From Morganella psychrotolerans_C (lineage in GTDB: Bacteria > Pseudomonadota > Gammaproteobacteria > Enterobacterales > Enterobacteriaceae), in assembly GCF_965118875.1 (NCBI RefSeq), contig NZ_CBCPJD010000006.1:124001-188000 (forward strand): a stretch of DNA of 64,000 nt. Reading direction: 5' to 3'. The position numbers and the translations under genes are program-made. A model generated the notes under the pieces. The model was not told where the DNA came from, did not search any database, and saw nothing but the letters and a program-made list of their open reading frames with translations. Positions 52,474 to 61,337 of this stretch are shown here, piece after piece. Position 1 is the first letter of the stretch, and each line of letters begins with the position of its first letter.

Positions 52474-53760
52474 ATGGCGACAATAACAGCTTATGACAAT
52501 CCGGTTTTAAATTCTGCGATACAAAAATCGTGGAAGCGTTTAGTACCTCTGATGTTTATTTTGTACTTTGTGGCATTTATTGACCGTGTCAATATAGGTT
52601 TCGCAAAAGATGCAATGCAGATTGATATCGGGCTATCCGATTCTGCATTTGCGTTTGGCGCAGGTATTTTCTTTGCCGCGTATGCGCTTTTCGGCATCCC
52701 GGCAAACCTGATCCTGAATAAAATTGGTGCCCAGAAATGGCTGAGTGTTACAACCATTATCTGGGGTGTGCTCTCCGCAATGACCGGGTTCGTTACCAAT
52801 GAGACTCAGTTCATTATTCTGCGTTTTTTGCTCGGGCTGGGCGAAGCCGGCTTCTATCCGGGGATTTTATTACTGGCATCTATTTATTTCCCGAATAAAG
52901 TCCGTGGTTCGGTCATCGGTATTTTTGTTCTCGGTGTTCCGCTGGCGCTGACTTTAGGGTCTCCGTTATCCGGCGCACTGCTTGAATTACACGGTTGGAT
53001 GGGACGTCCCGGCTGGTTCTGGATGTTTGTGATTGAAGGATTACCGGCAGTATTTATCGGGATCTTTGCTTTTTTCTGGCTCGATGACAGCCCGGAAAAA
53101 GCACGTTTTCTGACGCCGGAAGAAAAACGCGCACTGACTGAGCAACTGGCCTGTGAGAATGCGAAAACGGAAACAACATCTGTCAGGTCAGCACTGAAAA
53201 ATATCAGAGTCTGGCACCTTGCACTGATCTACGGAACCATACAGATTTCTGTTTACGGACTGATGTTTTTCCTGCCATCCCAGGTTGCCTCTCTGATGGG
53301 ACAAAGCATGGGCTTTAAACAATCCCTTGTGGCGGCTATTCCGTGGGCATGTTCGGCATTCGGCGTGTATTACATTCCTCGCCTGGCTGACCGTAACCCG
53401 GCGCATCGCGTGACTATTTCTGTGATATGTATGCTGGCGGCGGCTATCGGGCTGGCAGTATCAGCCTTTGCAAGCCCGGTCTTTGCGATTGCGGCACTGT
53501 GCCTGAGTGCGGTGGGGTTCTTATCTGTGCAACCGGTTTTCTGGACGTTTCCGCCACAGTTATTAAGCGGGCCGGCTCTGGCCGCCGGTATTGGTTTTTG
53601 TACCACGATGGGCGCGTTCTGCTCATTCCTGGCACCGATCATCCGTGTCGAAATGGATAAATTAATGAGCAGCAATTCGGCAGGTATTGTCACATTGTCG
53701 GTGATAACCGCAGGTTGTGCATTGCTGATTTCATTGCTGAAAAACAATACTAAAAAATAA
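52474..53760 (+). CDS. MFS sugar-acid permease (anion:cation symporter family)
   Basis: 428 residues, 12 membrane helices. It opens WKRLVPLMFILYFVAFIDRVNIGFA, the hallmark of the hexuronate/galactonate/phthalate ACS family (aspartate-arginine-asparagine in helix 1). It likely imports the sugar acid broken down by its neighbours, in symport with protons. It starts 39 nt after the aldolase gene. Confidence 0.87.
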   Translation: MATITAYDNPVLNSAIQKSWKRLVPLMFILYFVAFIDRVNIGFAKDAMQIDIGLSDSAFAFGAGIFFAAYALFGIPANLILNKIGAQKWLSVTTIIWGVLSAMTGFVTNETQFIILRFLLGLGEAGFYPGILLLASIYFPNKVRGSVIGIFVLGVPLALTLGSPLSGALLELHGWMGRPGWFWMFVIEGLPAVFIGIFAFFWLDDSPEKARFLTPEEKRALTEQLACENAKTETTSVRSALKNIRVWHLALIYGTIQISVYGLMFFLPSQVASLMGQSMGFKQSLVAAIPWACSAFGVYYIPRLADRNPAHRVTISVICMLAAAIGLAVSAFASPVFAIAALCLSAVGFLSVQPVFWTFPPQLLSGPALAAGIGFCTTMGAFCSFLAPIIRVEMDKLMSSNSAGIVTLSVITAGCALLISLLKNNTKK

Positions 53761-53809
53761 CCCTGATCTGTTGCCGTCAGATTGACGGCAACCTGCCGGA
53801 AGGTGAGTT

Positions 53810-55405
53810 ATGCAAAAGATACTTCGTATTGATGAAACTGATAATTTAGTTGTTGCTCTGAAAGATTTGCATGCCGGTGAAGTGTATCACTGGGGAGATG
53901 AAACGATTACCCTGGTAACGGATGTCCGTGCCAAACATAAATTTGCTCTGGAAGATGTCGCAGAAGGCGCAATTGTTTCTATGTACGGTACGTCTGTCGG
54001 TAAAGCAACAAAACCGATTGCCAAAGGAGAAGCTATCACTGTTGATAACATCCGCCACTATGCCGCACCGGTTTCTGCCGATGATGCCGGAACCATTGAC
54101 TGGCACGCGCCGGATGTTTCCGCCTGGCAAAACCGGACATTTAAAGGCTATGTCCGTGATGACGGACGGGTGGGGACAGCAAATTACTGGTTAATTTTCC
54201 CGCTGGTATTTTGTGAAAACCGCAACGTCACCAAACTGACCGATGCCCTCAATGATGCACTCGGTTACACCAATAACAGCCTGAAAAGCTTTGCGCTGGA
54301 TTTAACCGCCGGTGAGCAGATATTGTCAGTGAAACCAAAACTGTTTCCGCATATCGAAGGCGTGCGCTGCATTACGGTTACCAGTGGTTGCGGCGGCGCA
54401 ACATCCGACAGTAAAACCATGTGTGATGTACTTGCCGCATATGCGGATCATCCGAATGTTATCGGTATTACTGTGTTCAGTTTAGGCTGTGAAAAAGCAC
54501 AGCGTAAGATGTTCAAAGAGTCACTGACTGAGCGGAATCCTTATTTTAATAAACCGGCGCTCTATTTCCGGCAGCAGGAATGGAACAGCGAAGAAGAGAT
54601 GATGCAGACAGCGCTGAAGCAGACTTATGAATGCATGAAAGCGGTAAAACCGCAGGCGCGCACGGATGTGCCTCTGTCATATCTTAAACTCGGCGTAAAA
54701 TGCGGGGCATCTGACGGATTTTCAGGTATTTCGGGTAACCCGGCGATGGGATTGGTCTCTGACTGGCTGGTCACTCTGGGCGGGGCATCCGGGCTGGCAG
54801 AATTTCCGGAATTGTGCGGTGCGGAAGGGGATATTGTCAGACGTTGTATCCGCATGGAAGATAAGAAAAAATTTCTCAGTCTGATGTCTGCGTATGAAAA
54901 AACAGCGAATTTCTTTGATACGACAATTGCGGATAACCCAAGCCCCGGCAATATTGCTGACGGATTAATTACGGATGCAATAAAATCAACCGGAGCGGCG
55001 AAGAAGGGTGGAACTGCCCCGATCAGTGCCGTGTGTGATTATGCAGAGCCGATGCCGGACAGCGGATTATCGCTGGTCTGCACGCCGGGAAATGATGTGG
55101 ATGCCGTCACCGGGCTTGTGGCAGCAGGATGCAATGTGGTTATTTTTTCAACCGGACTCGGAACACCGACAGGTAACCCGATAGTACCGGTGCTGAAAAT
55201 TTCGACAAACAGTGCGATTGCACAGCGTCTGTCTGACATGATCGACTACGACTGCGGGCCGGTTATTGATGGTGTACCGTTGCCGGTTATCAGTGAAGGA
55301 TTATTTGAGCGGGTGATTGAAACAGCCGGAGGGGAGTACAGGGTGAAAGCCGATCGCCTGGAACAGTTTGACTTTATGCTGTGGAAACGCTCACTCGATT
55401 TATAA
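53810..55405 (+). CDS. UxaA-family sugar-acid dehydratase (altronate/galactarate dehydratase-like)
   Basis: 531 residues. An N-terminal SAF domain (about 1-90: DNLVVALKDLHAGE, KHKFALEDVAEGA, GKATKPIAKGEAI) is followed by the large UxaA/GarD C-domain with RDDGRVGTANYWLIFP, TVTSGCGGATS, GVKCGASDGFSGISGNPAMG and VIFSTGLGTPTGNPIVPVLKISTNS. The Cys residues may bind Fe/Zn. It should dehydrate an altronate-like aldonate or aldarate to a 2-keto-3-deoxy acid. With the aldolase this makes a short route to pyruvate plus an aldehyde; the exact substrate is unknown. It is a little longer than E. coli UxaA (495). Confidence 0.87.
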   Translation: MQKILRIDETDNLVVALKDLHAGEVYHWGDETITLVTDVRAKHKFALEDVAEGAIVSMYGTSVGKATKPIAKGEAITVDNIRHYAAPVSADDAGTIDWHAPDVSAWQNRTFKGYVRDDGRVGTANYWLIFPLVFCENRNVTKLTDALNDALGYTNNSLKSFALDLTAGEQILSVKPKLFPHIEGVRCITVTSGCGGATSDSKTMCDVLAAYADHPNVIGITVFSLGCEKAQRKMFKESLTERNPYFNKPALYFRQQEWNSEEEMMQTALKQTYECMKAVKPQARTDVPLSYLKLGVKCGASDGFSGISGNPAMGLVSDWLVTLGGASGLAEFPELCGAEGDIVRRCIRMEDKKKFLSLMSAYEKTANFFDTTIADNPSPGNIADGLITDAIKSTGAAKKGGTAPISAVCDYAEPMPDSGLSLVCTPGNDVDAVTGLVAAGCNVVIFSTGLGTPTGNPIVPVLKISTNSAIAQRLSDMIDYDCGPVIDGVPLPVISEGLFERVIETAGGEYRVKADRLEQFDFMLWKRSLDL

Positions 55406-55469
55406 AAGAAAAACAAAAGCCACACCGGGAATAATTGAAAGCGGGGATAGTCTGACCCCGCTTTTTTGT

Positions 55470-56042
55470 TTATTCAGTTTTCGGTTGCGGATAGTGGATC
55501 AGGTTATGCAATGTCACAATACTCTCTCCCGGATTGGCATAAGCGTGGGGAATATCGGCATGAAAGCGCAATGACTCCCCCGCACTGACAGCATGCCACT
55601 CATCACCCAGCCGTAATTGCAATACACCATCCATCACAATCACATGCTCAATGACGCCTTTTTCATGAGCACCGGACTCACTGAGTGCGCCGGGCAGTAA
55701 ATCAATTTTTAATAAATCGACCCGTAATTCATCATCAAACGGAACAAGCGGGGTTACGCGCATCCCGGAACGGGTTTGTTCGAATACCGGCAACTGTGCG
55801 AAACGGTGCAGTTCCGGCTCAGGCTGTGGTTGTGCGCCTTCCAGAAAAACAGAAAATGCGATATTAAACCCGGTGGCAATTTTCCAGAGTGTCGCGACAG
55901 TCGGGCTGGATTGCCCGCGCTCTATCTGTCCGAGCATGGCTTTGCTGACCCCGGTAAGCAGTGCCGCCTGACTGAGGCTCAGTCCGCGCTCTGCCCGCAG
56001 CTGTTTAAAGGTTCCGGCAATGGTCGGTGTGATGTCCTGCAT
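55470..56042 (-). CDS. sutR: XRE-family regulator with cupin domain (SutR/YdcN-like)
   Basis: 190 residues. An N-terminal HTH reads LKQLRAERGLSLSQAALLTGVSKAMLGQIERGQSSPTVATLWKIATGFN (about 12-60), and a C-terminal cupin includes SESGAHEKGVIEHVIVMDGVLQLRLGDEWH. This is the layout of SutR (YdcN), which in E. coli lies next to and divergent from ydcO, as here. SutR affects sulfur utilisation genes. Its likely operator is the direct repeat between the genes. Confidence 0.82.
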   Translation of the reverse strand: MQDITPTIAGTFKQLRAERGLSLSQAALLTGVSKAMLGQIERGQSSPTVATLWKIATGFNIAFSVFLEGAQPQPEPELHRFAQLPVFEQTRSGMRVTPLVPFDDELRVDLLKIDLLPGALSESGAHEKGVIEHVIVMDGVLQLRLGDEWHAVSAGESLRFHADIPHAYANPGESIVTLHNLIHYPQPKTE

Positions 56043-56072
56043 AAAATAAATTTATTCCTGCTGAAATACATT

Positions 56073-56122
56073 GTCCGTTATAGCATCCGGTGATACGCTC
56101 GCGTCGTCCGTTATAACATCCG
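56073..56122. promoter_or_regulatory. direct-repeat operator between the SutR-like and BenE-like genes
   Basis: GTCCGTTATAGCATCCG (56073-56089) and GTCCGTTATAACATCCG (56106-56122) differ at one base and are 33 bp apart, about three helical turns. This is typical of two dimers on one face of the helix. Likely bound by the divergent XRE-cupin regulator. Confidence 0.7.
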
Positions 56123-56135
56123 ATGGTGTGTACCT

Positions 56136-57311
56136 ATGAGTAAGTTAACATTTTTTCGTGCCTTTTCACCAGCAATGATGATGACAGGGCTGGTTGCGGT
56201 ACTGATCGGCTATGCCAGTTCAGTGGCGATTATTTTGCAGGCGCTGGATGTGGCAGGGCTTGATGCTGCGCAGACCGGTAGTTGGCTGATGATGCTGGGT
56301 ATCGGTATGGGGGTGACAACGATCGGGTTGTCACTGTGGTACAAAATGCCGGTTCTGACCGCATGGTCGACACCCGGGATAGCCCTGCTGGTGACCAGTT
56401 TGTCCGGTGTGACCATAAATGAAGCCGTCGGTGTGTTTATTTTTGCCTCCGGTCTGATGTTTCTTTGTGGTATCACCGGTATTTTTGCACGGCTGATGGC
56501 GCATATTCCCCGCACTATTGCTTCAGCGATGCTGGCGGGGATCCTGCTGCGTTTCGGACTGAATGCGTTTGATGCACTTGAGGTTAATTTTATTCTCTGT
56601 GCCGCGATGCTTGCTGCTTATGTTCTGACACGCGGCCGGTTTCCGCTGTATGCCATTATTGCCACACTGATAACGGGGATTACTGTTGCCGCGTTGCGTG
56701 GCGAACTGCATTTCGTTCAGAGCGGCGCACTATTTACGCTGCCGTCATTTGTGATGCCGGAATTCACCCTGACATCCGTTGTCAGTGTCGGGATCCCGTT
56801 TTTTATTGTCTCACTGGCCTCACAGAACGCACCGGGCATTGCCATTTTACAGGCGAATGGCTATCCTCCGCATACCTCAGTATTGCTCACCTGGTCCTCT
56901 CTGGCGGCGCTGATACTTGCGCCATGGGGCGGGTTCAGTATCTGCATCGCCGCGATCACGGCTGCCGTCTGTATGGCGCCGGATGTTCATCCGGATCCGG
57001 CTAAACGCTATATTGCATCGGTCTGGGCGGGAGCGTTTTATCTGCTGGCAGGTGTTTTTGGCGGAGCCATCTTTATGTTATTTAACGGCTTTCCGACAGT
57101 GCTCATTCATGTGCTTGCAGGGCTTGCCCTGCTGACAACCCTGATGAACAGTCTGCATCAGTCACTGGCTGATGAAAACGGGCGGGATGCCGCGGTTATC
57201 TGCTTTTTACTGACCGCATCCGGAATAACATTACTGGGAATAAGCTCTGCATTCTGGGGATTACTCGGCGGGATTGCGGCACATTATCTTCTGGTCAGGC
57301 ACCGGCGGTAA
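56136..57311 (+). CDS. ydcO: BenE-family transporter (YdcO-like)
   Basis: 391 residues with about 11-12 membrane helices. The sequence matches the benzoate/H+ symporter (BenE) family: VAVLIGYASSVAIILQAL, MPVLTAWSTPGIALLVTS, GIPFFIVSLASQNAPGIAILQANGY, AICMAPDVHPDP-like loop. The E. coli orthologue YdcO has no firm substrate. It is divergent from the XRE-cupin regulator. Confidence 0.87.
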   Translation: MSKLTFFRAFSPAMMMTGLVAVLIGYASSVAIILQALDVAGLDAAQTGSWLMMLGIGMGVTTIGLSLWYKMPVLTAWSTPGIALLVTSLSGVTINEAVGVFIFASGLMFLCGITGIFARLMAHIPRTIASAMLAGILLRFGLNAFDALEVNFILCAAMLAAYVLTRGRFPLYAIIATLITGITVAALRGELHFVQSGALFTLPSFVMPEFTLTSVVSVGIPFFIVSLASQNAPGIAILQANGYPPHTSVLLTWSSLAALILAPWGGFSICIAAITAAVCMAPDVHPDPAKRYIASVWAGAFYLLAGVFGGAIFMLFNGFPTVLIHVLAGLALLTTLMNSLHQSLADENGRDAAVICFLLTASGITLLGISSAFWGLLGGIAAHYLLVRHRR

Positions 57312-57410
57312 AGGGGCTGTGTATCACCTTAATATAGAAATAATGTATGTGATTAGCCATGCTATAGGCTGTATCAATTAAACACCTGTCTTACCGGAAG
57401 CGGAGAAAGC

Positions 57411-58169
57411 ATGAGTTTACAAGGTTATCTGGCGACTGAACGCCATTTCTGGCGCAACATTGCGCAGTCATATACTGATATCAGCGAATATGCGCAGTGC
57501 TACCTGACGCCGTTGCCGGTCCCGGTTTTTAATTATATTTATTTACAGGCCGGTGCGGGAAAAACGGATCTGGCACAGGCGCAGGCTGTTTTTGATAATG
57601 GCAGCAAGCCACACTGTCTGATTGCGGAAAAAACGGTAGCAGAAAGGTTGCATCCGCAGATTGTGACAGGCGGTTATGAAGCGGATGGTGAAACCAGCGC
57701 GATGTACCTGAATATTGCACAGTGGCAGCCTTTATCTGTACTGCCGCAGGGGTGTGAAGTCCGCGAAGTAAATGATCAGCTCACTCTCTGGGCTACTCCG
57801 CTGGAAGCCGCATTTCCGACAGATGATACGCCTGATTTCAGTATTATCAGCGATTACATCAGTTATCATCAGCGTGCTATGGAAAAAGGCACCGAACTGC
57901 ACCACTTTGTGCTGATATATGATAATGAACCGGTGAGTTGCATGACACTCTCTGTCCTGAATAGTGCGGCGCGGATTGACGATCTGGGGACTATTCCTGC
58001 TTTTCAGGGAAAAGGGTTCGCATCATTGTTGCTGGATAACGCACTGATACTGTGCCGTACACGGGGAGTAAGTGATTGCTACCTGGAAGCCTCCACTGAA
58101 GGTCTGGGATTATATAAAAAACACGGCTTCCGGACACTGTTTGAGTACTGTTTTTATATTAAAGGGTAA
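57411..58169 (+). CDS. GNAT-family acetyltransferase with N-terminal extension
   Basis: 252 residues. The last ~120 hold a GNAT domain with IDDLGTIPAFQGKGFASLLLDNALI (acetyl-CoA site, Q-G-K-G) and a late EASTEGLGLYKKHGFRTLFEYCFY. The first ~125 residues look like a second, diverged GNAT-type half. Acceptor unknown. A repeat follows the stop directly. Confidence 0.8.
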   Translation: MSLQGYLATERHFWRNIAQSYTDISEYAQCYLTPLPVPVFNYIYLQAGAGKTDLAQAQAVFDNGSKPHCLIAEKTVAERLHPQIVTGGYEADGETSAMYLNIAQWQPLSVLPQGCEVREVNDQLTLWATPLEAAFPTDDTPDFSIISDYISYHQRAMEKGTELHHFVLIYDNEPVSCMTLSVLNSAARIDDLGTIPAFQGKGFASLLLDNALILCRTRGVSDCYLEASTEGLGLYKKHGFRTLFEYCFYIKG

Positions 58170-58186
58170 ATACATCATGAAAGCAC

Positions 58187-58312
58187 TATACCCAACGTCA
58201 TTCAGGATGCAGGCAGGCGGCAAGCTCCGACCGCCGGGGAGCATACATCAGTATGTGACCCGGCTGACTGAGCGTAGCCAACGAACCTGCAGTTTGAATG
58301 AATAAGAGTATA
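58187..58312. repeat. long-form palindromic repeat, reverse orientation, overlapping the next gene's start
   Basis: Starts TATACCCAACGTCATTCAGG, centre GGGGAGCATACATCAGTATG, ends TTGAATGAATAAGAGTATA. The start codon used by the following hydrolase is the ATG inside TTGAATGAATAAG (58298). Confidence 0.92.
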
Positions 58313-59236
58313 TGCCGTTTTCTGCTGACGGGCTGCATGTTTATGTCAGCAGCAGGATGGGCTGATATTTCGCCCGGGGCTGTTCAGTCCGGTTCACTGG
58401 CGCGGCAGGACGGCAGTGAAGCCCGTTATTATATTTTGCATCAGCAGGCAAAACCAACCCGCAAATTATTAGTGCTGATTCAGGGCTCCGACTGTAACAG
58501 TGCGAAAAACAACCGCTTTATGGTTGATACATTCGGCGGTACATTTTCGGGTCATGACATTCTGCTGGTGGAGAAATACGGCATTACGGATGCGCTGGCG
58601 TATGATGACAGCGAGGGTGTGCGGGAAGATTGTCCGGTGGAAACCATGTTTAATGATAGGCTTTCTGTACGCGTCAGTGATTACACGACTGTACTGAACC
58701 GGCTGAAAGGGAATTATGACTCTGTGGTGGTGTTGGGCGGAAGTGAAGGCGCCACAGTGGCAGAACATGTGGGACTGACTTCCCCGGTTGTCAGCGCCGT
58801 GGTTGCGGTTAACGGCGGCGGACGCTATTTCCTTGATGATGTCACGTACAGCTTCCGGCGTGGCCCGGCACCTTTGACAGAGGACGATATTACCGGCTTT
58901 GTTGAATTTACGGATGCGGTGAAGAAAAATGAAGTTCCGGGCGATTTACTGGTCAGTCAGCATGGTGTTCGCTGGTGGCGTGAGTTTTTGAGCGTGGATA
59001 CACAGCAGGTATTAAACGATCAGAAAAAACCTGTTTTGGTTATTCAGACGCTGAATGATACCAATGTGAATGTTCCGTCATTTAAACAGATGCAGAAAGA
59101 CGTCGTGAATCCGCAGGTGACGTTTAAGACCTTTGATAACCTGGATCATTACTTTAAAGATGCACAAGGGCATCGACAGATAACTCAGATTCTGACGACT
59201 ATCGGGGACTGGTATGACGGACAGTATTCTGAATGA
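58298..59236 (+). CDS. exported alpha/beta hydrolase-like protein
   Basis: 312 residues with signal peptide (MNKSICRFLLTG...GWA-D). Core: KLLVLIQGSDCNS, VVVLGGSEGATVAEHVG (nucleophile elbow G-G-S-E-G), a late HYFKDAQGH with a likely catalytic His. The substrate is unknown. The first five codons come from a repeat element, and the stop TGA lies in a repeat end (59228-59247). No good ribosome site precedes the start; ATGs at 58337 or 58343 are alternatives that would spoil the signal peptide. Confidence 0.7.
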   Translation: MNKSICRFLLTGCMFMSAAGWADISPGAVQSGSLARQDGSEARYYILHQQAKPTRKLLVLIQGSDCNSAKNNRFMVDTFGGTFSGHDILLVEKYGITDALAYDDSEGVREDCPVETMFNDRLSVRVSDYTTVLNRLKGNYDSVVVLGGSEGATVAEHVGLTSPVVSAVVAVNGGGRYFLDDVTYSFRRGPAPLTEDDITGFVEFTDAVKKNEVPGDLLVSQHGVRWWREFLSVDTQQVLNDQKKPVLVIQTLNDTNVNVPSFKQMQKDVVNPQVTFKTFDNLDHYFKDAQGHRQITQILTTIGDWYDGQYSE

Positions 59237-59247
59237 CGTTGGGTATA
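59228..59247. repeat. partial repeat end overlapping the hydrolase stop
   Basis: TTCTGAATGACGTTGGGTATA-type end only, the right end of the family with no left end. It supplies the last codons and the stop of the hydrolase gene. Confidence 0.75.
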
Positions 59248-59253
59248 TAAAAC

Positions 59254-59277
59254 AAACGCCCGTAAAAACGGGCGTTT
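59254..59277. terminator. terminator between the hydrolase and uspF paralogue
   Basis: AAACGCCCG-TAAAAA-CGGGCGTTT, a perfect stem, usable in both directions for convergent genes. Confidence 0.85.
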
Positions 59278-59296
59278 AGTCAGGCATTACCGGCAA

Positions 59297-59731
59297 TCAG
59301 CGGACAACCAGGACAGAGGTGTGTGCGTAACGTACAACAGCCGCAGCATTGGAGCCTAGCAGGTAAGTCGACATATCCGGGCGGCGTGAGCTGATGACAA
59401 TCAGGTCACTTTCCAGGGTATCAGCCAGCTTCAGGATCTGATCTTTTGGTGAACCGGATACCACATGCAGCTCAACCTGCTCCGGTGGTAGTCCGAAATC
59501 ACTGATCATTTTCGCCAGTTGCTCTTTTGCGCTGTCTAAGATCTCATCTTTTTCCGGCAGTGTTGCAGCGTAAGCGATACCAAAAGAAGCAAAATGTGAG
59601 AACGACGGAATGACGCTGATAAAGTGAATTTTTGCGTTTTCAAATTTGGCTAATGTCTGAATCGTCGGAATTACTTCGCGGGTAAGCCCGGTTTCTGAAA
59701 TATCGATTGGTACAATAATCGTTTTATACAT
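59297..59731 (-). CDS. uspF: universal stress protein, UspF type (second copy)
   Basis: 144 residues: MYKTIIVPIDIS start and SDLIVISSRRPDMSTYLLGSNAAAVVRYAHTSVLVVR end with the ATP-binding pattern. It is closer to E. coli UspF at the N-terminus (MYKTII) than the copy at 25115. Its leader includes a long repeat copy. Function: stress-linked ATP-binding protein. Confidence 0.88.
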   Translation of the reverse strand: MYKTIIVPIDISETGLTREVIPTIQTLAKFENAKIHFISVIPSFSHFASFGIAYAATLPEKDEILDSAKEQLAKMISDFGLPPEQVELHVVSGSPKDQILKLADTLESDLIVISSRRPDMSTYLLGSNAAAVVRYAHTSVLVVR

Positions 59732-59796
59732 ACATGCCCCTCAATCTGAAAGCAGGTTTAACTGACTGGTCACTGAATCAAACCAGTGTACTAAAC

Positions 59797-59922
59797 TATA
59801 CCCTTATTCATTCAAACAGCAGGTTCGTTGGCGGAACGATGACAGCCGGGTCACATACTGATCTATGCTCCCCGGCGGTCGGTGCTTGCCGCCTGCCTGC
59901 ATCCTGAATGACGTTGGATATA
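59797..59922. repeat. long-form palindromic repeat
   Basis: TATACCCTTATTCATTCA at the left, GCCGGGTCACATACTGATCT in the centre, TGAATGACGTTGGATATA at the right; 126 bp, upstream of the second uspF. Confidence 0.92.
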
Positions 59923-60024
59923 TACTTAAACGCAATAATAGCCGGTGTTTGATGCACTATACGTGAAAACGATCATACTTCACAATTAAACCCCTTAGCG
60001 GGGCTTAATTGTGTGATGTGGTAA

Positions 60025-60372
60025 TTAATTAAAAATGAAACGATCGGATTTATCATCAAGGATCAGTTTCAGCTGGGCGGTCAGTGTGCCGGGAGTGCTG
60101 TCCGGCCAGACCTGCCATTTGTTATTTTCCACATAAAAAAGTTGCCAGGTATCTTCCGATTCTGACCACGTCAGCCGGGCAATTTGTTTTTCAATGATTT
60201 GCGGGGAGCCGCACGGGCAAACGAGTTGTTTCTGATAAATCAGTACGTTGTTGTCATCGGTGCGGTACTGAACATCAAATTCATCAGGGATATGACCATT
60301 CGGCCAGAGGCGCTCGGTAAACAGGCGCATATTTTGTTTTATCTGCTGTGTCTGAACTGAGTTAAATTCCAT
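60025..60372 (-). CDS. DUF3024-like small protein
   Basis: 115 residues. The ending block ARLTWSESEDTWQLFYVENNKWQVW and the CPCGSPQ pair of cysteines fit a DUF3024-type protein; the family name is recalled with moderate certainty. Cytoplasmic, role unknown. A hairpin AACCCCTTAGCGGGGCTT (59990-60007) lies just after its stop and may end the transcript. Confidence 0.6.
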   Translation of the reverse strand: MEFNSVQTQQIKQNMRLFTERLWPNGHIPDEFDVQYRTDDNNVLIYQKQLVCPCGSPQIIEKQIARLTWSESEDTWQLFYVENNKWQVWPDSTPGTLTAQLKLILDDKSDRFIFN

Positions 60373-60726
60373 AGCATTACCATTTTGTGACGAACGAAAA
60401 TTAGAACAACCCGCGATATCAACCGGTTTATGCTGATTGATAAGGTCATTTCAGGCAGAGCATTATCTGCGTGATTCGGGGACCGCCACGGGAGATCATG
60501 TTAGCGCATTTCACGGGGCTGAGAAATACTTTTCCGGGCTATCCTTTTAACGGGCATATAACTATACAACTATATTAATCAATCAAAGGAAAACGAACGG
60601 CTAACAGGGGAGGGAAAAGGCGGGATAGTCATGTGACAGGGGCAGAAAAGTAAGGGAATGCATAAAAAAACGGCTTTCCTGAGAAAGCCGCCCTTTTACC
60701 GGATTCAGACGCAGGTCAGAATCGGC
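60373..60726. other. 354-nt interval holding the crr terminator
   Basis: Apart from the terminator at 60664-60690 nothing is recognised: AT-rich promoter-like DNA for the 60025 gene. Confidence 0.5.
60664..60690 (-). terminator. intrinsic terminator after crr
   Basis: Minus strand CGGCTTTC-TCAG-GAAAGCCG followed by TTTTTTT, 37 nt beyond the crr stop. It ends the ptsHI-crr transcript. Confidence 0.9.
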
Positions 60727-61236
60727 TTATTTTTTGATTTTAATAATCACCGTCTCACCGACAGTGACAGAGCCGGTCATTTTGACCATCTCTTTTATCT
60801 CATCCATATTGGAAATAACCACCGGTGTCAGTGTGGATTTGGCTTTTTCTTCCAGCAGTGCCAGGTCAAACTCAAGCACTAAATCACCTTTCTGTACGCG
60901 CTGACCTTCTTCCGCAATACGTTTGAAGCCTTCACCTTTGAGTTCAACGGTGTCGATACCAAAGTGAACAAACAGCTCAATCCCGCTGTCCGACTCAATA
61001 GAGAACGCGTGATTGGTTTCAAAAATCTTGCCGATAGTACCGTCAACCGGTGCGACAATTTTGTTACCCGAAGGTTTGATGGCAATACCATCACCAACAA
61101 TTTTTTCAGCAAATACAACGTCAGGCACATCTTCGATATTCACAATCTCACCAGAAAGCGGGGCTACGATCTCAATCGTGCCGCTGTCTTTTTTATCGTC
61201 TGAAACCAATGATTTCAGTTTGTCAAACAGACCCAT
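60727..61236 (-). CDS. crr: PTS glucose-specific enzyme IIA
   Basis: 169 residues, same length as E. coli IIA-Glc and nearly identical in the C-half (VELKGEGFKRIAEEGQRVQKGDLVLEFDLALLEEKAKSTLTPVVISNMDEI split in two runs). Active-site His-90 lies in LFVHFGID, with supporting His-75 in NHAFSI. It passes phosphate to glucose and sucrose permeases, activates adenylate cyclase when phosphorylated, and excludes other sugars when not. It follows ptsI by 101 nt. Confidence 0.97.
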   Translation of the reverse strand: MGLFDKLKSLVSDDKKDSGTIEIVAPLSGEIVNIEDVPDVVFAEKIVGDGIAIKPSGNKIVAPVDGTIGKIFETNHAFSIESDSGIELFVHFGIDTVELKGEGFKRIAEEGQRVQKGDLVLEFDLALLEEKAKSTLTPVVISNMDEIKEMVKMTGSVTVGETVIIKIKK

Positions 61237-61337
61237 GAATACTCTCCTAAGTGTTGATACGGGACCGGGCGTGAATTTGGCTTAGTGCAATGTTTTCAAA
61301 AACCGGATCCTCAGAACCCGGTTTTCAAATCTGATGT

